6,413 nt of DNA from Pseudaestuariivita sp. (GTDB lineage Bacteria > Pseudomonadota > Alphaproteobacteria > Rhodobacterales > Rhodobacteraceae): assembly GCA_020629995.1 (NCBI GenBank), contig JAHDCH010000107.1:1-6413 (forward strand). The letters run 5' to 3'. The notes beneath the pieces were generated by a model, which ran no database searches, was not told the DNA's origin, and saw only the letters and a list, made by a program, of their open reading frames with translations. Both the position numbers and the translations under genes were made by a program. The stretch's first letter is position 1. Every line of letters begins with the position of its first letter. This document shows, in pieces, positions 5,430 through 6,413 of the stretch.

Positions 5430-6305
5430 ATGCCACTGGATCTGACAAACGGTAAGCTGACCGAGGCCCAAACCGCCGCCTACTGGCGCGACGGGTTCCT
5501 GCATCCGATCCGCGTGATGGACCCCGACCGCGCCGCCGCGCTGCGCGCCACGTTCGAAGCGGTCGAGCGCGACTGGCTGGATGCGGGCCTGCCAAAGCCG
5601 CTGGCGACCTACAAACGTCTCAATGCCCACGTGGTCATGGAAAAGGCAGCCGAGCTGGCCACCGATCCGGCGGTGCTGGACGTGGTCGAAGGCGTGCTGG
5701 GCCCGGACATCCAGGTCTATTCGGCCGAGTTCTTTATCAAGGAGCCGAAAACCCAGCACATCGTGTCGATGCACCAGGATCTGACCTATTGGGGGCTGGG
5801 CGCGATTGACGGGCTGGTGACGGCGTGGATCGCGCTGAGCCCGGCGACGCGGGCCTCGGGCTGCATGGACTTTGTGGCGGGCAGCCACAAGAACGCGATC
5901 CTCGAACACCGCGACACCTATGCCGAGAACAACCTGCTGAGCCGAGGTCAGGAGGTCGCCGTGGACGTCGCGCCCGAGGATTGCGAAGCCATCGAGCTGC
6001 AGCCCGGAGAGATGAGCCTGCACCACGGGCTGACGATCCACGGCTCGGGGCCCAATACGTCAGGCGACCGGCGCATCGGCTTTGTCGTACGGTACGTGCA
6101 GCCGGGCATGAAGCCGCAGGGCGGATGGGATTACGCGATGACGGCGCGCGGTCAGGCAAACCCGGACAATTATCGGGCGGTCCCGGCACCTGCGGCGGAT
6201 TTCACCCCCGAGGCCATAGCGCTGCACGAAGAAATCCGGCAACATCAGGCCAAGGTGATGATGGCCGGGGCCAAGGGGGCGTCGGCGCAAGGCATGTACG
6301 ACTGA
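5430..6305 (+). CDS. Phytanoyl-CoA dioxygenase (PhyH) family Fe(II)/2-oxoglutarate oxygenase
   Basis: This 291-residue protein is a non-haem iron oxygenase that would couple oxidative decarboxylation of 2-oxoglutarate to hydroxylation of a small molecule. The iron facial triad is visible as His115-x-Asp117 (SMHQDLTYWGL, 113-123) and the distal His204 (HGLTIHGSGPNT, 199-210). Arg215 lies eleven residues further on, where human PHYH has its 2-oxoglutarate-binding Arg, so the enzyme looks catalytically complete. Other family traits are the N-terminal YWRDGFL (18-24) and the W-I-ALSPAT-SGCM-F-GSH stretch (133-153). There is no signal peptide. Bacterial members act on diverse substrates, so 'phytanoyl-CoA' in the family name should not be read as the substrate. 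It is divergent from the CoxL-type gene and is followed after 9 nt by the next rightward gene, so those two are probably one operon. Confidence 0.94.
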   Translation: MPLDLTNGKLTEAQTAAYWRDGFLHPIRVMDPDRAAALRATFEAVERDWLDAGLPKPLATYKRLNAHVVMEKAAELATDPAVLDVVEGVLGPDIQVYSAEFFIKEPKTQHIVSMHQDLTYWGLGAIDGLVTAWIALSPATRASGCMDFVAGSHKNAILEHRDTYAENNLLSRGQEVAVDVAPEDCEAIELQPGEMSLHHGLTIHGSGPNTSGDRRIGFVVRYVQPGMKPQGGWDYAMTARGQANPDNYRAVPAPAADFTPEAIALHEEIRQHQAKVMMAGAKGASAQGMYD

Positions 6306-6314
6306 GGGCCGCAA

Positions 6315-6413
6315 ATGGCGCTAAAGGATCACTACGGCAACCGGCTGAGCACCGCGTCGACAGGGGCGCGGGACGCCTATGACAGGGCCGTGGCGCTGCA
6401 TCTGGGCGGGATC
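6315..6413 (+). CDS. Putative TTC38-like tetratricopeptide repeat protein (partial, 3' end outside window)
   Basis: An open frame begins at ATG 6315 and runs to the window edge, giving 33 residues (MALKDHYGNRLSTASTGARD, then AYDRAVALHLGG). The pattern D-YGN-LSTAS--ARDAYD-AV-L resembles the start of the bacterial TTC38-type tetratricopeptide proteins, which are usually over 400 residues long and of unknown molecular role. GAGGG at 6304-6308, overlapping the stop of the dioxygenase gene, stands 6 nt before the ATG. The tight spacing implies cotranscription and possibly translational coupling with the PhyH-family enzyme. The family call rests on a short match from memory. That this is a real gene start is more certain than what it encodes. 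Confidence 0.65.
   Translation, partial: MALKDHYGNRLSTASTGARDAYDRAVALHLGGI

Noticed and set aside
2850..6305. A single rightward open frame of 1151 codons
   Set aside because: Only its last 291 codons (from 5430) encode a recognisable protein with its own ribosome site. The upstream part is antisense to the CoxL-type and DUF2235 genes, is rich in low-complexity Gly/His/Arg residues and has no family resemblance. It is a by-product of GC-rich codon use.
1..6413. CRISPR array, tRNA/rRNA gene, insertion sequence or phage attachment site
   Set aside because: I saw no regularly spaced direct repeats, no tRNA- or rRNA-like segment, no transposase or integrase motif, and no terminal inverted repeat pair around a coding unit.

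Overview
The window looks like chromosomal DNA from a high-GC alphaproteobacterium, most likely a member of the Rhodobacteraceae (Roseobacter/Paracoccus-like). The reasons are the GC-rich codon use, a hisF-hisE pair joined by an ATGA overlap, and an intergenic 'AAATATCCCGGGGG + hairpin' sequence of a kind I associate with that family. This placement is an inference from composition and gene content, because no rRNA or other taxonomic marker is present.

Layout. Positions 1-99 hold the 3' end of an unidentified membrane protein gene. Then come hisF (139-903) and hisE (900-1214), the end of a histidine operon that runs rightward. A short convergent intergenic stretch (1215-1294) carries a strong GC hairpin and the repeat-like sequence. 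A leftward gene for a small CoA-binding (YccU-type) Rossmann protein follows (1295-1765). Next, in leftward transcription order, is a two-gene unit. It consists of a molybdenum hydroxylase large subunit of the form II CoxL / xanthine dehydrogenase type (5282 down to 2982) and a DUF2235 alpha/beta-hydrolase (3007 down to 1910) whose start lies inside the end of the first gene. A rho-independent terminator at 1782-1810 closes this unit and sits directly in front of the CoA-binding protein gene. Divergent from the CoxL-type gene, across a 147-bp intergenic region, is a phytanoyl-CoA dioxygenase (PhyH) family Fe(II)/2-oxoglutarate oxygenase (5430-6305). Nine bases after it begins a gene, cut by the window edge, whose N-terminus resembles TTC38-type tetratricopeptide proteins (6315-6413).

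How the genes may work together. HisF and HisE both act in histidine biosynthesis: HisE hydrolyses phosphoribosyl-ATP, and HisF is the cyclase half of imidazole glycerol phosphate synthase. The right-hand half looks like an accessory metabolic locus. It pairs two unrelated oxidising enzymes, a molybdenum hydroxylase and an Fe/2OG dioxygenase, on divergent transcripts, with a putative hydrolase and a putative TPR protein as their respective partners. The substrates cannot be read from the sequence. The most notable oddity is that the CoxL-type subunit has no neighbouring FAD (CoxM) or [2Fe-2S] (CoxS) subunit genes in the window. I do not see a CRISPR array, tRNA, rRNA, transposase or phage gene. 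No clearly new defence or mobile system is evident. The points most worth a second look are the orphan molybdenum hydroxylase with its overlapping DUF2235 gene, a possible 24-residue overlapping ORF, the terminator placed as a leader element, and the intergenic repeat.
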